NCBI RefSeq assembly: GCF_021130785.1
Contig: NC_060214.1
Span: forward strand, 46,747,001 to 46,811,000
DNA: 64,000 nucleotides
Origin: Homalodisca vitripennis
Taxonomy: Eukaryota; Arthropoda; Insecta; Hemiptera; Cicadellidae
Direction: 5' to 3'
Part shown: piece after piece, positions 1 through 14,700 of the stretch
Layout: each line of letters opens with the position of its first letter
How positions within the stretch are numbered: the first letter of the stretch is position 1
Notes under the pieces: generated by a model
The model's database searches: none
Told to the model about the DNA's origin: nothing
What the model saw: the letters and a program-made list of their open reading frames with translations, nothing else
Made by a program: the position numbers and the translations under genes

Positions 1-933
1 GCAGTTCAGAAACGGAAGTAGGATATTTTAGCTACACATTATGTCAGTCTATGTCGTGGGCATACTATTTTTTTAAATTTAATTATTAACATAATAACAA
101 TGATAATTACTATAATGTATTTTAATTTCCAAAACCCTTTTAAATTTAATTTTTATTGAACTGTTTTGGAGTCATAATGACTCAGGAAAGAACTTGTATA
201 AGTACCTGTGATATAATTTGATATTTCTCTAATTTTTCACGATAGATTATTTTAGTATTTATTGAAATTCTGTGTTCCAGGTTGGAGGAGTCCTAAATTT
301 GAAGTCCTTATCTTTTCAGTAAACATACTGAGGATGTAATAAATTACGGGTCTGTACGTAATTATGTAACGGAAGTTGATTTCGCTGATTTCCCTATAAA
401 GCATGTATACACGTACGCAAAGCTGGGAAGCCTGTTTCGGACCAAAAATGCATACTTAGTACTATTGTAATTTATTCCGGCCAAGGAAATATTTCTAGTA
501 TTATATTTAAAACCCGACCTTATTGGTGACATCCAAAGCTCACAAACATGAACGTTCCTATTATGCAAACTGATTTAAAATTAAGTCTGGCCTAACCAAA
601 GTCAACAAATACGAAGCAATTACTACAGTAATTTATTTGTTACCACGTTTTATTCACGTGAATATGAAAGAAGTACAACCCTCATGTAGGATTTAAACCT
701 TTCACTTGAAACGAAGTAATTGCTTGAAAACTAATGTTTATTCGCTGTACCCAATGAGATGCTTATATTTAAACTGAAACCCGCATCTGCTGAATATCTG
801 TAATGTTAACTAGTTTATGTAGCTATATGGACACAGTTGTATGTGCAGTGTTTACACAGAATATAGCTTATCTTATAATCCGTGCTGCAACAAGTATATC
901 AAATATTTAATCAAAATTAATACTAATAACGAA

Positions 934-990
<57 letters not shown>
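934..990. repeat. (TA)n microsatellite in repeat copy 1
   Basis: Alternating TA run, broken once near 960. The equivalent site in copy 2 also has a TA run of different structure, so the array was present before the duplication and has since changed. Confidence 0.95.
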
Positions 991-992
<2 letters not shown>

Positions 993-3900
993 CTGTTAGA
1001 TACGCCTTTATTAATTTTACATACAGACAAATAACACGTAAAAGATAACTTTAGTTTTAGAAAAAGTAATAAAGGAAAATAGTGTTTCTCTATAGCGCTT
1101 TACCTCCTAATTCTAATTTTAATGTATATATAGCTCGTGGTTTGAGATCTAATTGATAATTAGAAATAATTATGCCTCTTTAAGCAGTTTCATGTATTAA
1201 ATTTTTAAAGAAAATATCTGTCTATTTTGTCATTTATAAAAAATAACAAGAAGAACACTCAAATAGTTGCTTTTCACCGTTTTCTAATAAAGTTGATGTC
1301 TCGCAGTGTGGAATTAATAATTAGATGATTTGTAACAAATGTAAATTTCACAAACGTAAAAAACATTTGATTAGTAATTTAGGTTTTTATTCGGAGAATT
1401 AAGGGATATTAGGTCTTTTTAAATCGTATGCTTGATGAATAATATTAAAAGGATTCATAATCACGTACAATTTTATAAAATATAGTTGTACCGTCAATAA
1501 GCCTTTTTATTTCAGTCGGATTGAAATTTACTTGGGAATATACATATGCTGTAGTAAAAAAATAAATTAAGACAGCAATAAATACTTCCAAACATAATTC
1601 TGACAAGCTCCATTCAAGACATTTATTAATTAAAATATTAAAATAAACCATAAACACCATATAGAGTGTATGCTCAGTATTCCCAAACAGAAAAGAATCA
1701 ATTCTATAAGAAACTTCTTGTTTATTTTTTGCTTTTATCTGGTTTAACTAATAAAATCAACAGAAACTATCTTCAAGAGATTATCAAGCACAGTTTATAC
1801 AAGGAAAATGGATTGGATTACTTATGTTACACATTGAATCACTTTTAAACCCAGAAAATAAGTTTTTCTGAAACAAACTTTTCATTATTAATTTCAACGA
1901 AATGTACTCTATACAATGATAATATTACGAGAAAATGAGTGTTGTATAGTAAATAATTATTTTTTACAAATTCATACGCTACTGTTACGTATTACCAATC
2001 CTATTGAAGATATTGCGTACCGTAACGAATCACCAAATTCACGATTAGATCTCACTTACTTAAACATTTTATAAAACTGTACCTATTAAAACTGGAACTT
2101 GGATGGTTTAGAAATAAGCCTTACACACATGCACGTTTCAAAGCTTCCTTACAATAAATCATATCACTTTATCATTCTATACAGTACATAGATTTAATTT
2201 ATTAACGAGGAAATTTCAATAGAACAGTTTGGTATATTGTAAACACGGTTTGAAAAAATTACGCTATTCAGTAAAATGGTTTTTTAGGACCAAAAGTTTT
2301 TAGGTGACACCATTTAAAATTTGCTTTTTGTGGGGATTAGATACTTGACATATACTATGTTTTCATAACAGATAGTTTATAAAAAGCGCAGGAATATTTA
2401 AGAAATTACTTTTTACATCTTTTTAAAGTGTGGATGACAAAAGGGTAATTTTAAACTCTGTATTAGTAATAAATTTACAGAATTATACTTCATAAAATAA
2501 CATGATATAAAAGAAACCCTTCCGTCACAATAAACATCGTACTAACCGAATGTTTATAATATTTTTATTTATAGAATATTGTAAAGTAGAATAGAATATA
2601 ATGTAGAATATCACATGATAAAGTTTGTGCCAATATATATTTTATATGTTACGTAAGCTCTTGGATATTTTTTTTTATAAATAATATAAATCTTGGAATG
2701 TGCTGTTCCTCTAAACTCAAAATTCGTGGTAAACATATAAGGATACCAGCCATAGTTAAATGAAAAAATAATTTGAATATCCTGCAGTTGCCTTACAAGA
2801 GTATATGCAATCGGTATGTCTACTGAGCATGAATTTTACGTCACATACAAATACAATGTTATTGAATCTGGATCAAAGTAATGAAAACGAGATTACATTC
2901 GTTAATGCTTTGCTTGAGGTCTTCATAATGTTTGGAATGGGGCTCCGTAGGTAGTACATAACTAGATATATACAGAATTCGGAAAAGAGTTAGAATGGGA
3001 AGACCTAAAATGCATATTATTAATAAAATAATTTAGTGTTATATGAGAATAAATATACTCATTTACACATTACAAATCTAACATTTATTATTATAAAGTT
3101 AAAAAGAGTTAAAAAGAATTAAAAATAAATAAAGAAAAATTATTTTATAGGAATAAAATAAAAGCTTGTAATTGTAGCTTCAAACGTAAATAAGCCTAAA
3201 TGCCGTACTCTGCTCGTTTATTATCTTCTTTTACATCACTAATTTTGAGAGCTTTACACAACACAGAGCGTGGTTCAGAGCTTAAAATTTCACGAGTGCT
3301 ATCCTGACGTGCTGAAAAATTGATGCCTGTGCTTTTTAAGATGAAAGGTCCAGTTACATTTTTTATAATGAACATCTGCACTTTACATACTGTACTTCAT
3401 AATTTACTTCTCTACACGGACGTTTGCTCGCTTGGATTGTACTTTCTGATGTTTAAGTACTCGACTCATTTTTACGTTCCTCGATATGCAGTATAAATTT
3501 AAACGTTATAATTAAGTTTATAATTTTATTTTATTATTTAAAAAAATGAATAATTTATATTTTAAGTGTCAAAAACTGTGTAAAAACTGATGTAACGGTC
3601 ACAAAGTGTCATAATTTGGTACAAAAAAGAACAAAAATGAAGAACAAATTTTCAGTTTAACTCAAATGATTACTATTCTAATGGTAGTGTTTGTTTCTTA
3701 AAATTCTGATATTTGTAATTAATTATTTTCATATATATTAAGTAGTTCTATCATCGGTGGATAATTTTTAAGAGAAAAATAAAAAACTATAGTATTAGTG
3801 AACCGAAACTGGAGAGGGTTACATGTGTCCAACTCTCATACGAAAAACCTTCCCGGTAGGTTTTTAATTATAATATATATTAGTAAAAGTTTTGGAGTAA

Positions 3901-4087
3901 AGGTTGGCAAGCCTGTTTAAAAATTTTTGTCTGTGAAATTAATAGATAGTTTAGTTTCAGTCTTCAACGAATCAAACGCACACAAAGGCAGATTGATAGA
4001 TAGAAACAGACAGACTTCTTTTGGCGTTTGACTCAAAAATCAAAAGATCTCTGCGATTCACTGTATTTTAAGTGCCTAGGATCTTTC

Positions 4088-4145
4088 TACGAGCATTAAG
4101 AGTTATCTCACTTATTGAAAAACTGGCGGACTATCCTCTGACCTT
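4088..4145 (-). repeat. Degenerate dispersed repeat, core motif
   Basis: Read on the minus strand it contains the core GTGAGATAACTCTTAA. The same core occurs on the plus strand at about 6445-6460 next to a CTGTCTG-type stretch, and a weaker version is near 28545. The fragments look like relics of one old interspersed family; the family itself is not identified. Confidence 0.4.
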
Positions 4146-6404
4146 TTTACGTCAAACTCAGGTCCACAAATAACCCATACATTTTATTGCAAGTCTTTAG
4201 CACCTATTTTATACATAGTAAAAAAATCTAATTTGTAAAATATGTTATATGTAAAAAAACACTAATTTTACCAACGCCCTTGGTCCGAACACCAATTCGA
4301 TTCTCCGTAGTGAGATTGCTATGCAAGCTTAATACTCTTATAGACTATATAAATAGAAAAATATAATAAACAAACTTGCTGTCTGTTTAACAGTAATTAA
4401 TTTAATAGAATTAATATAAATTTGGCTGCAAAATGGCCAATTCGATATAATTACCAATCAGTAATAATAACAATAATTACATTAAAAGAGGATAATTACA
4501 TAATACATAAGTTCAGAATGAACCGTACATAAAGGTATATATTAAAAATAATTTTTAAATAAGGCTTATAAGAAAATAAAGAAGCCTTTCTATCATTAGA
4601 TCACTATCCGATATTATATATTGCAAGAAACTGGCAGATTGACTTTGCGTCTATGGTGCAAGTAGTAAAGACAGTTACTCACATGTATCACACTGACAGT
4701 GAAGCCGGGAATCAGAAGCGTGTGCCCTTGTCGAATATTACACAAAACTACCTCCTCACAGCTCAATAGAGACGGATACATTGGGGGGTCAAATCCGTAC
4801 AGGCAACATTCACCCTGTACTTGTATTTCCTTTAGAGCTGCTGGTAGAAACAACATATTTTCGGAATCTTGCTCCCCAAAATCTAAATGTGTTGTTGAGT
4901 TTTTGAGATTATGTAATGAAAATTGGCAAATATTTAGAGGCAATATTTATTTCCATTTTAAAATATTGCGATTTTAATTTAAAAGAAAAGTCACTGTTAA
5001 AGAAAGTAGGGTAAGACATTTGTTTACTCAAATACTTTAAAAACAACTATGTTAAATGTTTATATTTTCTGACATAAGCCTGCCACCAATAGGTGTCCGT
5101 GTTGGTATGAATCCCGAGAAACATTGGTCAATTTAAACAACTTTACTCCTTTCTTTTACTCGTTGAATCATTCCCAATGGCTTATTCAAAAACTTACTTA
5201 TTACTCAAACAATGTGTTTATTTTTTATTTCATTTTAATGGTAAGAAAAACGTCTTTAGAATTTTACATACTTTAAATATATAAAGTAATATGAAAGTAA
5301 ACTGATTTAAATAAAAATATTGTAGATACGTATAGGTTTTATCTTATTTTAGATAAATCGGACACTTCTCATAATTTTTACGCTAAAACTAAAGGGTTAG
5401 AAATGTTAAGACTTATAATTGTATTTATTATGCAGAAATATTAATAGTTTTACATGAACAATCTCAGAATATTTAAGTGAGCAACAACACAAGACTTGCA
5501 TTTTGAAATGGTTGTTTTTCTCCGATTCTTTATACATTCTCTTATGAGAATTTTTTTTAAAAATAAAGAATGGAAAATCAAATTTTCATTGCTTAAAAAC
5601 AATCTGTATACAGTCAGACCAAGAAAGTAATTACTTTGTTATTAACAATACATTGATGGATGTGTTGTGGTTTAAATGAGATACTGTAAAATTGTTTAAA
5701 CACCTACATAACGTTCAACTTTTAACAGAGCGATTTTTTTTTCTTCACACAAACAATCCAAATTTCACGAACGTAAATAAATATGATATCAGCATCAAAC
5801 TCGAGTTAAAAGGACATTCAATGATTTGAGCCTTTATTTTATGGCAGACATGTGCAAACAATTCTTTGAAGGCTTGTTGTTATTTGTAATAAAAAGAAGA
5901 TCTCCTGGTTTATGTAAGGAATATATCGTTTGTCTTGTATTCATCAACAAACATAAAAGAACCATTCGTAAACGTCAAATCCAAATACATCTATTCAGGA
6001 TGTCTAAACTTTTTAAAGGTTTAATAAAATGGTTTACTGAAATAGGCGCAAAATTTATAAATAAATTGACTATTATAATTACTGATTGATAATTTTATTT
6101 ATTCACCCAGTTTACAGCAAATTTTAAATGAAATATATAAGTAGTTTAAAAATTAATGGAAAGTCTTGATTTAATTTTTTTTATTACCATGATCCGTTAG
6201 AGTAATATGTTTTTATAGCAATCTTACAATACCAAGACATGACTAGGTGTAAATTCTTAGCAAGAGCATTGACTAAAAAGGGTTTTCCATAAAAAACGTT
6301 AAAATTAAAAATCCAAGTATAAAATCTCTACAGAGAATGGAAATTTTCTATAATCAGAAAATTTATATAACAGTTTGACTTGGATCTGAGCTATAGTTTA
6401 AAAT

Positions 6405-6465
6405 GTCACAGGATATCCATCTATCCGTCTGACAGTTTTCCGTTTGTGAGATAACTCTTAATTCA
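6405..6465 (+). repeat. Degenerate dispersed repeat, core motif
   Basis: Carries a 'ccgtctgacagttttccg' stretch followed by the core GTGAGATAACTCTTAA, shared in inverted orientation with 4088-4145. It is retained in repeat copy 2 near 59935-59980. Confidence 0.4.
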
Positions 6466-9400
6466 GAAAATTCATAGTCACTTTAAATAAGGCAAATGGG
6501 CCCCTCATCTTGGAAGGAAGAGCCCAATTGAGTCTAGGGTTACAAGGAGTTCTATTTCAAAATACAAATTTGCATCTTATTATGTACTGTTTACCACCTA
6601 CGATGATGCAAACATGATTTCAAACATCTCGACCATATTACCAATCCCTAGTACTGAGAAGCTGCTGTCCCACATTTCAAAATATTTAGGAATGAGCTGG
6701 TACATGGTAATACTTAGTAAAGTGTTATTAACTGTCAAACTATCAATTTTAAATAGTGTGAGAATAAAAAAGGCAACAATTTTAAGGGTACATGCAACTT
6801 CAGACAGATAAACGTTATTTAAATGGTGAACTATTCGTTATGTAAGTACAAGTTACGTTACTTCTCGATTATCTTTCGCAAAATATTTATTTTATATTCT
6901 CTACGTATGTCATGCTATAAATATTACTAGTTTCAAAATTAATCATGTTTGTTATAAAAATATAAGCAAAATATCTTATCGTTTTATTTTAAAATGCTTT
7001 CCATAACCTTCCTAATTGGACATATTTTTAATTTCTTTGATTCAAAATATTCTAGAACGATATTTTGTGAAGATTCACAATGTTCAGAGTACTATTAACC
7101 ACTTTGTGAAAAGTATGATTACTAGATAAAGGAACAATAGGTAGGTTTCATAACCTACAGCAGCTACAGTCAACTACTAATATTGTTAAAAATAAAAAGT
7201 TATGTATCCACACAACTAGTTATATAATAGAATAATTATAGCTTTATACGAGTATGAAAGAAAGACGAAAATAAATATTTTAGGCTTCAAAACATTAATT
7301 TTCCGCTTTAAATAATTAGGTTGTATCCCATAATAATATTTTAATATATTCCTAATGTGCTTACACAAGGAAATAATTGTACTATATAAAAATACGATTT
7401 CCCCCCAAAAATTTCTTCTTACCTCCCTTTGAGGTACTTGCGGATTATGGATGGCTAAAGAAGGAACCCATCCAAGACACAAGTAATTTCCATATACTTT
7501 CTTAGCGTGCAATGAAATATTTGGTCACAAATGTACTTATCGTGCTATCCGTCCGTGTTATGTGGAATACAGTGTGACCATAGTATATTTTAGAAAATTG
7601 TTGGAGTATGGACTTATGTATAATTACTAAACAATTCATAAAGATTTTGAATTTTAGTGCAAAGCGTAATTAACTAGACATGTATCGTTAATACCAATCT
7701 ATATAGATTTTATTTGTTATTCTTGGTGTTATAACGGTAAAGGAAATTCACTAATATCATACTAATGTTATTTAAAATGCACATGTCAAATTTTGAAACA
7801 TAATATGTCTAGTATAATGAAATCTGATAAACTTTATTTAATGTTTTACGAAATTTATATTTAATTCATTCCTACTAATAACGTAATGTACGATTAAATA
7901 TAGATTTATTTTGCAGCATAAATAAATTTATATCTACGACTTTTAAACTAACTATAAAGGGTTTGATTAAATATTCTATATTTAATATTAAAGATTGTAA
8001 GAATTTTAAAGCATGCCACTTTTAATATATGTATCTCCGAGAAGAGGAAGACCATAAACTTAATAATATTTGCCCCGATATAAAGTGACACGTTTCTTTT
8101 AATACATACAAATTCACGTTATTTAGCACTAAACTATTCCAGTACAGATTTATTTTAAATTGATTTATTGGTTTGATCTCAAACAAAGTAGAACGTGTTC
8201 CTCACACCATCAAAGTAATATTAATTTGTACAAATAGATGTTCGTTTCAATGTACTATCATACATTGAATTGTAATTGTTAATATAAAGAGCTGTCAATC
8301 CTAAAATTCACATACTAATGTTGAACGATTGATACAGTTTAAAATTCATGGTAAATTATTGAATAAATTACACGTGCTTGCTGTAAACAAGAAACTTGTC
8401 TATACAAGTTTTAAAGGTAAAAGGTTTCCTAATATTTACTATTATTAAAAAAAAACGATAACCTATAGACATCTAGTATAGAATAATACGTGTAGGTTAC
8501 TCAAAGAGAATGCCATCTTAAAGCTGAAAAATTCCAAGCTTCAAACATTACGTTTTGCAAAAAATTTGAAACTCCTTTATAATTTTCAGATTGCGTAATA
8601 TTCAGTTGGATTGGTACCGTAAAAGTTTGCTTTTTATGGCAAAAACTTTTCAGAAACTCATTTTCTTAAGTTTTTTGACATTATGCATTCATATTTCTTA
8701 TTAGTTCCTAAGGATAGGAACGTAAAACCTAAAAAAAATATGCGAATAATTATATTTTAGACTGAAAAAATAAGCCTCGAGCTGTATATAAACAAAGAAA
8801 TATTTCACTACTCAACAGACATTGATTTTGTGGTTCCCACATTCACAGCAATATTATTCATATCTTCTTATTCATAAAATACTAATAGATCCGTTATTTA
8901 TCCAGTGTCTTGGTAAAAATGCCAATTAGTTTGAAAAATTTTAGAACTCTGATAGGTAACAAAATTTGCTTAGTCAGCAATATCATAACATGGTGACTAG
9001 AGTAAACCCCAATAATAAATCAGAATATTGTTTAAATAAATCCACAAAGGTCGGCTGAGTTTACGTGTCAGAGTGGAACAATTATTTGATCAGCACAAAA
9101 CAAAACAAAGACACATAACAAACCGCCATTGAGCACCTGACTTTTACTGAACTGTTCGCTCACCAAATAATATATAATTGTTGACAAATGTTTTGTTGGC
9201 TGAACCAATGCATTTAGAGATAAACGAGAAGTAATAAATAATTATGTATTTCGTGAACTTGTAAGTAAACCAGTTTATTTAAACATTTTATATGTTTTAA
9301 ATTTTAATTAGAGACTCAAAGGTATTTCAAAAGTAAGGCTCGGTTTTAAATATTAATGCGGCATTTATATTTTTAAAAGGGCTATGTATAATTTGTATGG

Positions 9401-11228
9401 CACGTAGTAGTTTTTATCGCGATTTAAAACTATTTTTTAAATTATTTTACTTATTATTGTAAAGCTTTATACAACGAATAATTATCAACCTTTCCACAAT
9501 GTCTATTGTGTCGTATAAAAATTATCAATACATATCAGGGGTTAAATTGGTTATTGGCAAGTTGGATATGAATTTATTCAAATAAAAAGTAACTTTCGTC
9601 CTGAATTCGTCCTGCAATTTAAACAATTAAAACGTCTTTTGACTGTCTGCATCATTAAAGATATGTCCAGAGAATCATTAAGTACGATATTACGTAACGA
9701 TTTGTCATTGTGCATACTCTATAAATAAAAAAAACTACCCATTATTTTTTAGTAACTTTCAGAAAGTTTCAGCACTCTTAGATTTTAATTCATTCAAATA
9801 AGTAATTTACTTTCGTAAAAATCAATTGTGAACGATACCAAAATAACACAAAGGATACAATAAAGCAGTAGTAAATTCGTAGAATGGTTTTCTTCTTCAC
9901 AGCGCTATAGTGTGTACCTTATAGAACGTCAGTCCTACAGGCTAAATTTGTAAGAAACATACATCACGCTCTAATTACCTTATTACTCATATAAGAGTAT
10001 GGTATTCTAAATTATCATTTAGGAGTCCAGGAAAGTTTATTTTACTTTTTCATATATTTAAAGAAGGAACGGGAAGTTTCATTAACTCCTGTTGCTTAGC
10101 CATTCTCTGTTTCCTTCTTCAACAGTTATTTTGACCTTATATTATATTTTCAATTAGTATTGCAGACTATCAAAAGTCTTTGGTAAAAATAAAGTAACTA
10201 TATGATATTTAGGTATTTTTATTATTTGAAGATTAAGTCGTACTGAATCATTAACATAACTATTTTAATTTCACAGTAGGTTTCCAATAGTTTAAGTGAA
10301 TTTAAAAATATAGAAAGTATTTAGTTTCAGACTTGGCTAATATAATCGGGAGTCGTAATCTTCTCAAGATGAATTGATAAGATTCAGTTGAATCAACCCT
10401 TCATACCATAGCTACATTTCGTGTAGTAATCTCGGTTTCACTACCTTATACTTATAGATCGTGTCTATTACATCGTAGTGCACTCAATTGTGTACCTAAA
10501 AAGGCGATGAGATTAACACTCCACCTATTTATCTCTATATATCTCTTTCGTTTTGATCATTTTCATCGTTAACATTCTTTCGATCTCTTCAGACGAACAT
10601 GACTCCACATTCCAGTGAATTGGAGCTTAAATCAAAATTCAATTGAGACACATTAGCTTGTTTATCATAAAAAATAACAGTTATTTGAAAGGATATTTTT
10701 TCTGATAGGACCGGAATTTTTTTTTTCAGTACTAAATATATTACGTACTTTCATTTTAGCTGACATGACTACACGTTATATAAATTTACCTAATGCATAT
10801 TTTCAATAAAACTAACAACAACATTTAAAATGGGTTTTTTGGTTTAATTATATCTTTGGTATTCTAAATCAAGGGATTCAATAAAGATAAGAAAACGCAA
10901 GCAACGACAGGTACACATTTATACTATCCACATTTAATTATTGAATTAAAAAAGCTTATTTATAATAATTTTTAAATACTTAGTTCTCCATAATAATTTA
11001 ATTTTTCTTTCCGATATTTAACAATTAATATATCAGTCTCCATTATATTCAGTACCTATATTGTTTCAAACGCTGCTGCTTTGTGAATTTTAATCCTTGA
11101 AATAATGTTTTGTTAATATTTTACGAGTAAACTACCACTTGTTAATTAGTTCTTACTAATTAGACGCGTTTCAACAAATAAACTAAGTGAAATATTAAAG
11201 TAAAATTAAGCATAGTGTACCGCACAAA

Positions 11229-11726
11229 GAGAAAACTTCATAAATATATGATCATTTATATTTAAAACATGTTTTTACTAGCGACTTTGCGTTCAATTTT
11301 AAAAATCTATACTATTTATTAAAATGACTTGTTATGTCGTATGATGCAATCCCATACGATGATGCAATATTCATAATTAAGTACGTATACATCAGGTATA
11401 TATTATTAAAGTGTTCATAGTTACGAGATTAAACTCACTGTTATTTCATGTTTGTCACGTGAAGGAGCATTTCTGGTTGGAAATAATTATATTTTCAACG
11501 TCACAGCTGAGCCTGCCTTGTGAATGTTTAGTTAGCTCCAGTTTACCTTCCTCTTAGTGCACCGCCAGTAATCAGACACTGTCAAAGACCAGATTCCTGG
11601 AGTTATATTATTCTATAATAGATAAAAGCTTTCGGTGATGAAGAAAATAGGATTAAATAAGCATAATGTATCCTAACATGAGAAAATTTCATAAATAAAT
11701 GATAATTTATATTTAAAACATTCCTG
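11229..11726. repeat. Diverged direct repeat pair, period about 451 bp
   Basis: About 45 bases beginning GAGAAAAC/TTTCATAAAT at 11229 recur at 11680 with a handful of mismatches. Further weak similarities lie around 13235, 13383 and 13460 but with inconsistent offsets, so only the first pair is claimed. Confidence 0.35.
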
Positions 11727-14700
11727 TTACTATTTGCATCGTTTTGACATCAGAGACAACTTTAATACACATTACGGTGTAATAAAAGTCTAAAATATTT
11801 CCAGTGCAAAAGCTAAGTTTGTCTTATTTCTCACGATTAATAAAATACACATATATTACGTAGGACTGAGAAGACTATTATGGTCGAGGGAGAAATCCTT
11901 ACTAAAACCATTATCGTTTATAACGTTTGTCCTTGGGAAGTCTAACACTTTTCGGCCTATATTTTGCTCAAGAATGGATCATAGAGGCATGTTAGTGCTA
12001 ATTTGGTATTTTTTATAAGGGAATGATGAAATCCTATATAAATTATTAAATTTTAATGTTAAATGTTAGTCTCAATATTTTTGACTTACATATGTTAAAT
12101 CAGTCACAGCTTTTATTAATGTTGGTTTTAGTATTGGTAAAGTAGTATTTACAATGCACTAGAGGTTTTAAATTTATCACCAGCACAATTTGGAGTAGAA
12201 TTTAGAAATTGAAATTTCTTTGAATACTTATCTTGGTGGGCTATATATCTATGTCATGCACGGGAAAAAACTTTCGTTATCTGTCATGATACGTATCGTA
12301 ACGCACGTCCTTCGCTCTGTAGCCGCTAGTGGCGGGACTATCGAGTAAATTTTATAGTAGATTTTTGTTTTTATCCTTTTCAACAAATAATAATAGTCTT
12401 CTAGACAACAAATATATTTCTAAATAGAAAACTTTCTCGAGTTTATATTAAATGAGGTAGAAATTCTTTATAAATTAAATTCAAAGAGTTAGTGTCTATA
12501 TTTTACATGTATTAAGCACTTAATCTTACTTAATGATCCAAATACAACTGTAATAAAGTTGTTTAGCATATTGGGTTTTGGGTAAAAAATTTATAATTAT
12601 TTAGATAAAGGGTTGCGATATGATACTATATTTTAAGGATAACCTCAAATGTGCAAACCTGATTTCCTTTTTAAATTTTATTTTAAAAATTCATGGCTTA
12701 AATAATAATTACCTGACCTACAAGATTTTGTAGGATTTACAAATAATTACCTGGATTTGGTTCTATTATTTTAGTATCCTAATATAAACCGATGTAGACT
12801 AAAGCTCGCTCCATAGAACAACGGTAACAACGAACACTGCTGGGTCTTTTGTTAAACAGTGAGGAACAATAATTGCTCAGTAATCCCAGGAGATTCGCGC
12901 TATTGTAGACTCTTGTTAGGCGTTTCGTTTAGCTACTTCACTTTTCTTTCGCCTTAATAAAATTCACGAGGAATAAAACAAACCAATAAGCCAGTTCTTA
13001 GCCGTTGCCCACAGCTTCAAATAAAATTTTTAATATAAAAATTCTTATAATACTTGATAATAGCAAATACGATGTAATATGATAAGGTTCTATGACGTAA
13101 TTATTCATAAATCAGATAAATATTATTTGAGTGCTCATGATATCTTATATTTAAGTGCTTCACATTAGACATCCTCCATATACATAAGTCAGCCTGGTAG
13201 AGTATCAGAGTTCAACCTTACTTTTAAATATATTTTTTTCACGTTTATGAGCACTTCTGGTTACAATTAATTAGGTTTCCAATAAAACTGAGTCATCCTA
13301 ACATCTTAAAAAAATTTAATATAGCTATCGGAAACCTACTGCGATCAATAAGCGTTTACTTCAATACTTGCCATGTACTTCCGACATCAGATATACCAAA
13401 GAGCTATAGTAAAGTTTGCTATGTTCTCCTAACGAAGAAAAATATTTAAATAAGTCGGTCTGAGAAGGCTACTTAGGTTAAAATTCGAACTCCTATTTTA
13501 TAAAATCACACACGGTGCAATTTTGCATTAGTGCCCTGATAAAGAAATCATGTAATTATGTAGCTCTCGGAAATAACCATTGACTATAAGCGACTACTTG
13601 TAATCTAATTTTAATCAGAGGTGTTTGCAGTGTCACTGTTAAGTTTGAATTTTATGAAGAAAATATACGTACATACGACTTAGAAGCTTATTAATCTCTA
13701 GGTGGAATTCCTACATACTTCTTCCCACTTCTGGTATAGGTAAGACGTTCTTTTTAAGTTCATGCTATTTGTCAAAGCAATCATTTAAATATGTTATTCG
13801 TTGTAAATTCTTGTTGTATTTAGGACTGTGTTTAAGGAAATAAAGATTCGTTAAGGCACGTTAGTGCTCATTTTTATATTACTCCTTAAACCACTGTTAA
13901 AATTCCATATCACAATGTCAAGTAATCCTACCAATTAGAGTACCGCAGGTGAAAACTTGTACAACTTGTTTCGTTGAAGTAAGTACTCGTATATTTAAAT
14001 GGTTAAAATAATGTTTTGAACGATGTATTTATATTTTTTTTAATCCGCCACTGGTGCAATATTGAATAAAATGTAGGTATTAGCTTCAAACATAAAGAAG
14101 AACCAAATACATAAAAATAAAATGCTCAAATAAAATAAAATGATAAAATATATTTATTCTGTGCTTCGTATTTGGTATCTGCATTATACTAATCATTCAA
14201 GCATTTCACTGTTAATATATTTTATAACATTTAAACACTTTTATCCGTACCGGTGAGATGAGTGATTGTGTTTCTCGTACTCGTGACTTGTGCTCTAGAC
14301 TTACATTCTCTGCAGTGACAACGCCTGGACAGCGTTGGGTATGTTTGTACAGTTTTCTTTCGAGCGTTATTTTTCTTTTTGTTTTTTTTTAATGTACTAA
14401 TACCTTCCTCACCAGACGAAAGGTGTTAGTATTCCAGTCATCTAAACGCTGTCATATACCTTTTGTAACCATAACCAAAGATGATGGCAAATTACGGAAA
14501 TCCTCTTAGCCTGTCAAACCCCATCGTCAACAAGAAACTTAACACAGTATACCGTTAACTTATGTTAATTAAGTTAATCAACGAAAGCAGACAACAGAAA
14601 ATTATTCAATTAAATCACGTCTATTATAGATTAGCATCACAATAATTATGCGCTAGAAGTTACCACGACATCAAGATATAGTCTTGTTACACAACAAAAT

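Larger units (their letters stand above)
1..8046. repeat. 8-kb direct repeat, copy 1 (left edge cut by window)
   Basis: Position 1 aligns with 53476, and the alignment runs in the same orientation without a break until both copies share the same last ten bases, ending at 8046 and 61770. Differences are scattered substitutions and short indels; sampled stretches look well above 90% identical. Copy 1 has about 75 bases near 6480-6555 that copy 2 lacks. The unit is AT-rich, with only short frames. The best conserved lies at 4614-4943 (minus) and is rich in nonsynonymous differences between copies outside its middle. No transposase, reverse transcriptase, terminal repeat or tail was found, so the nature of the unit (unknown transposon, segmental duplication, or assembly duplication of two haplotypes) is open. 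The left boundary is outside the window. Confidence 0.93.
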
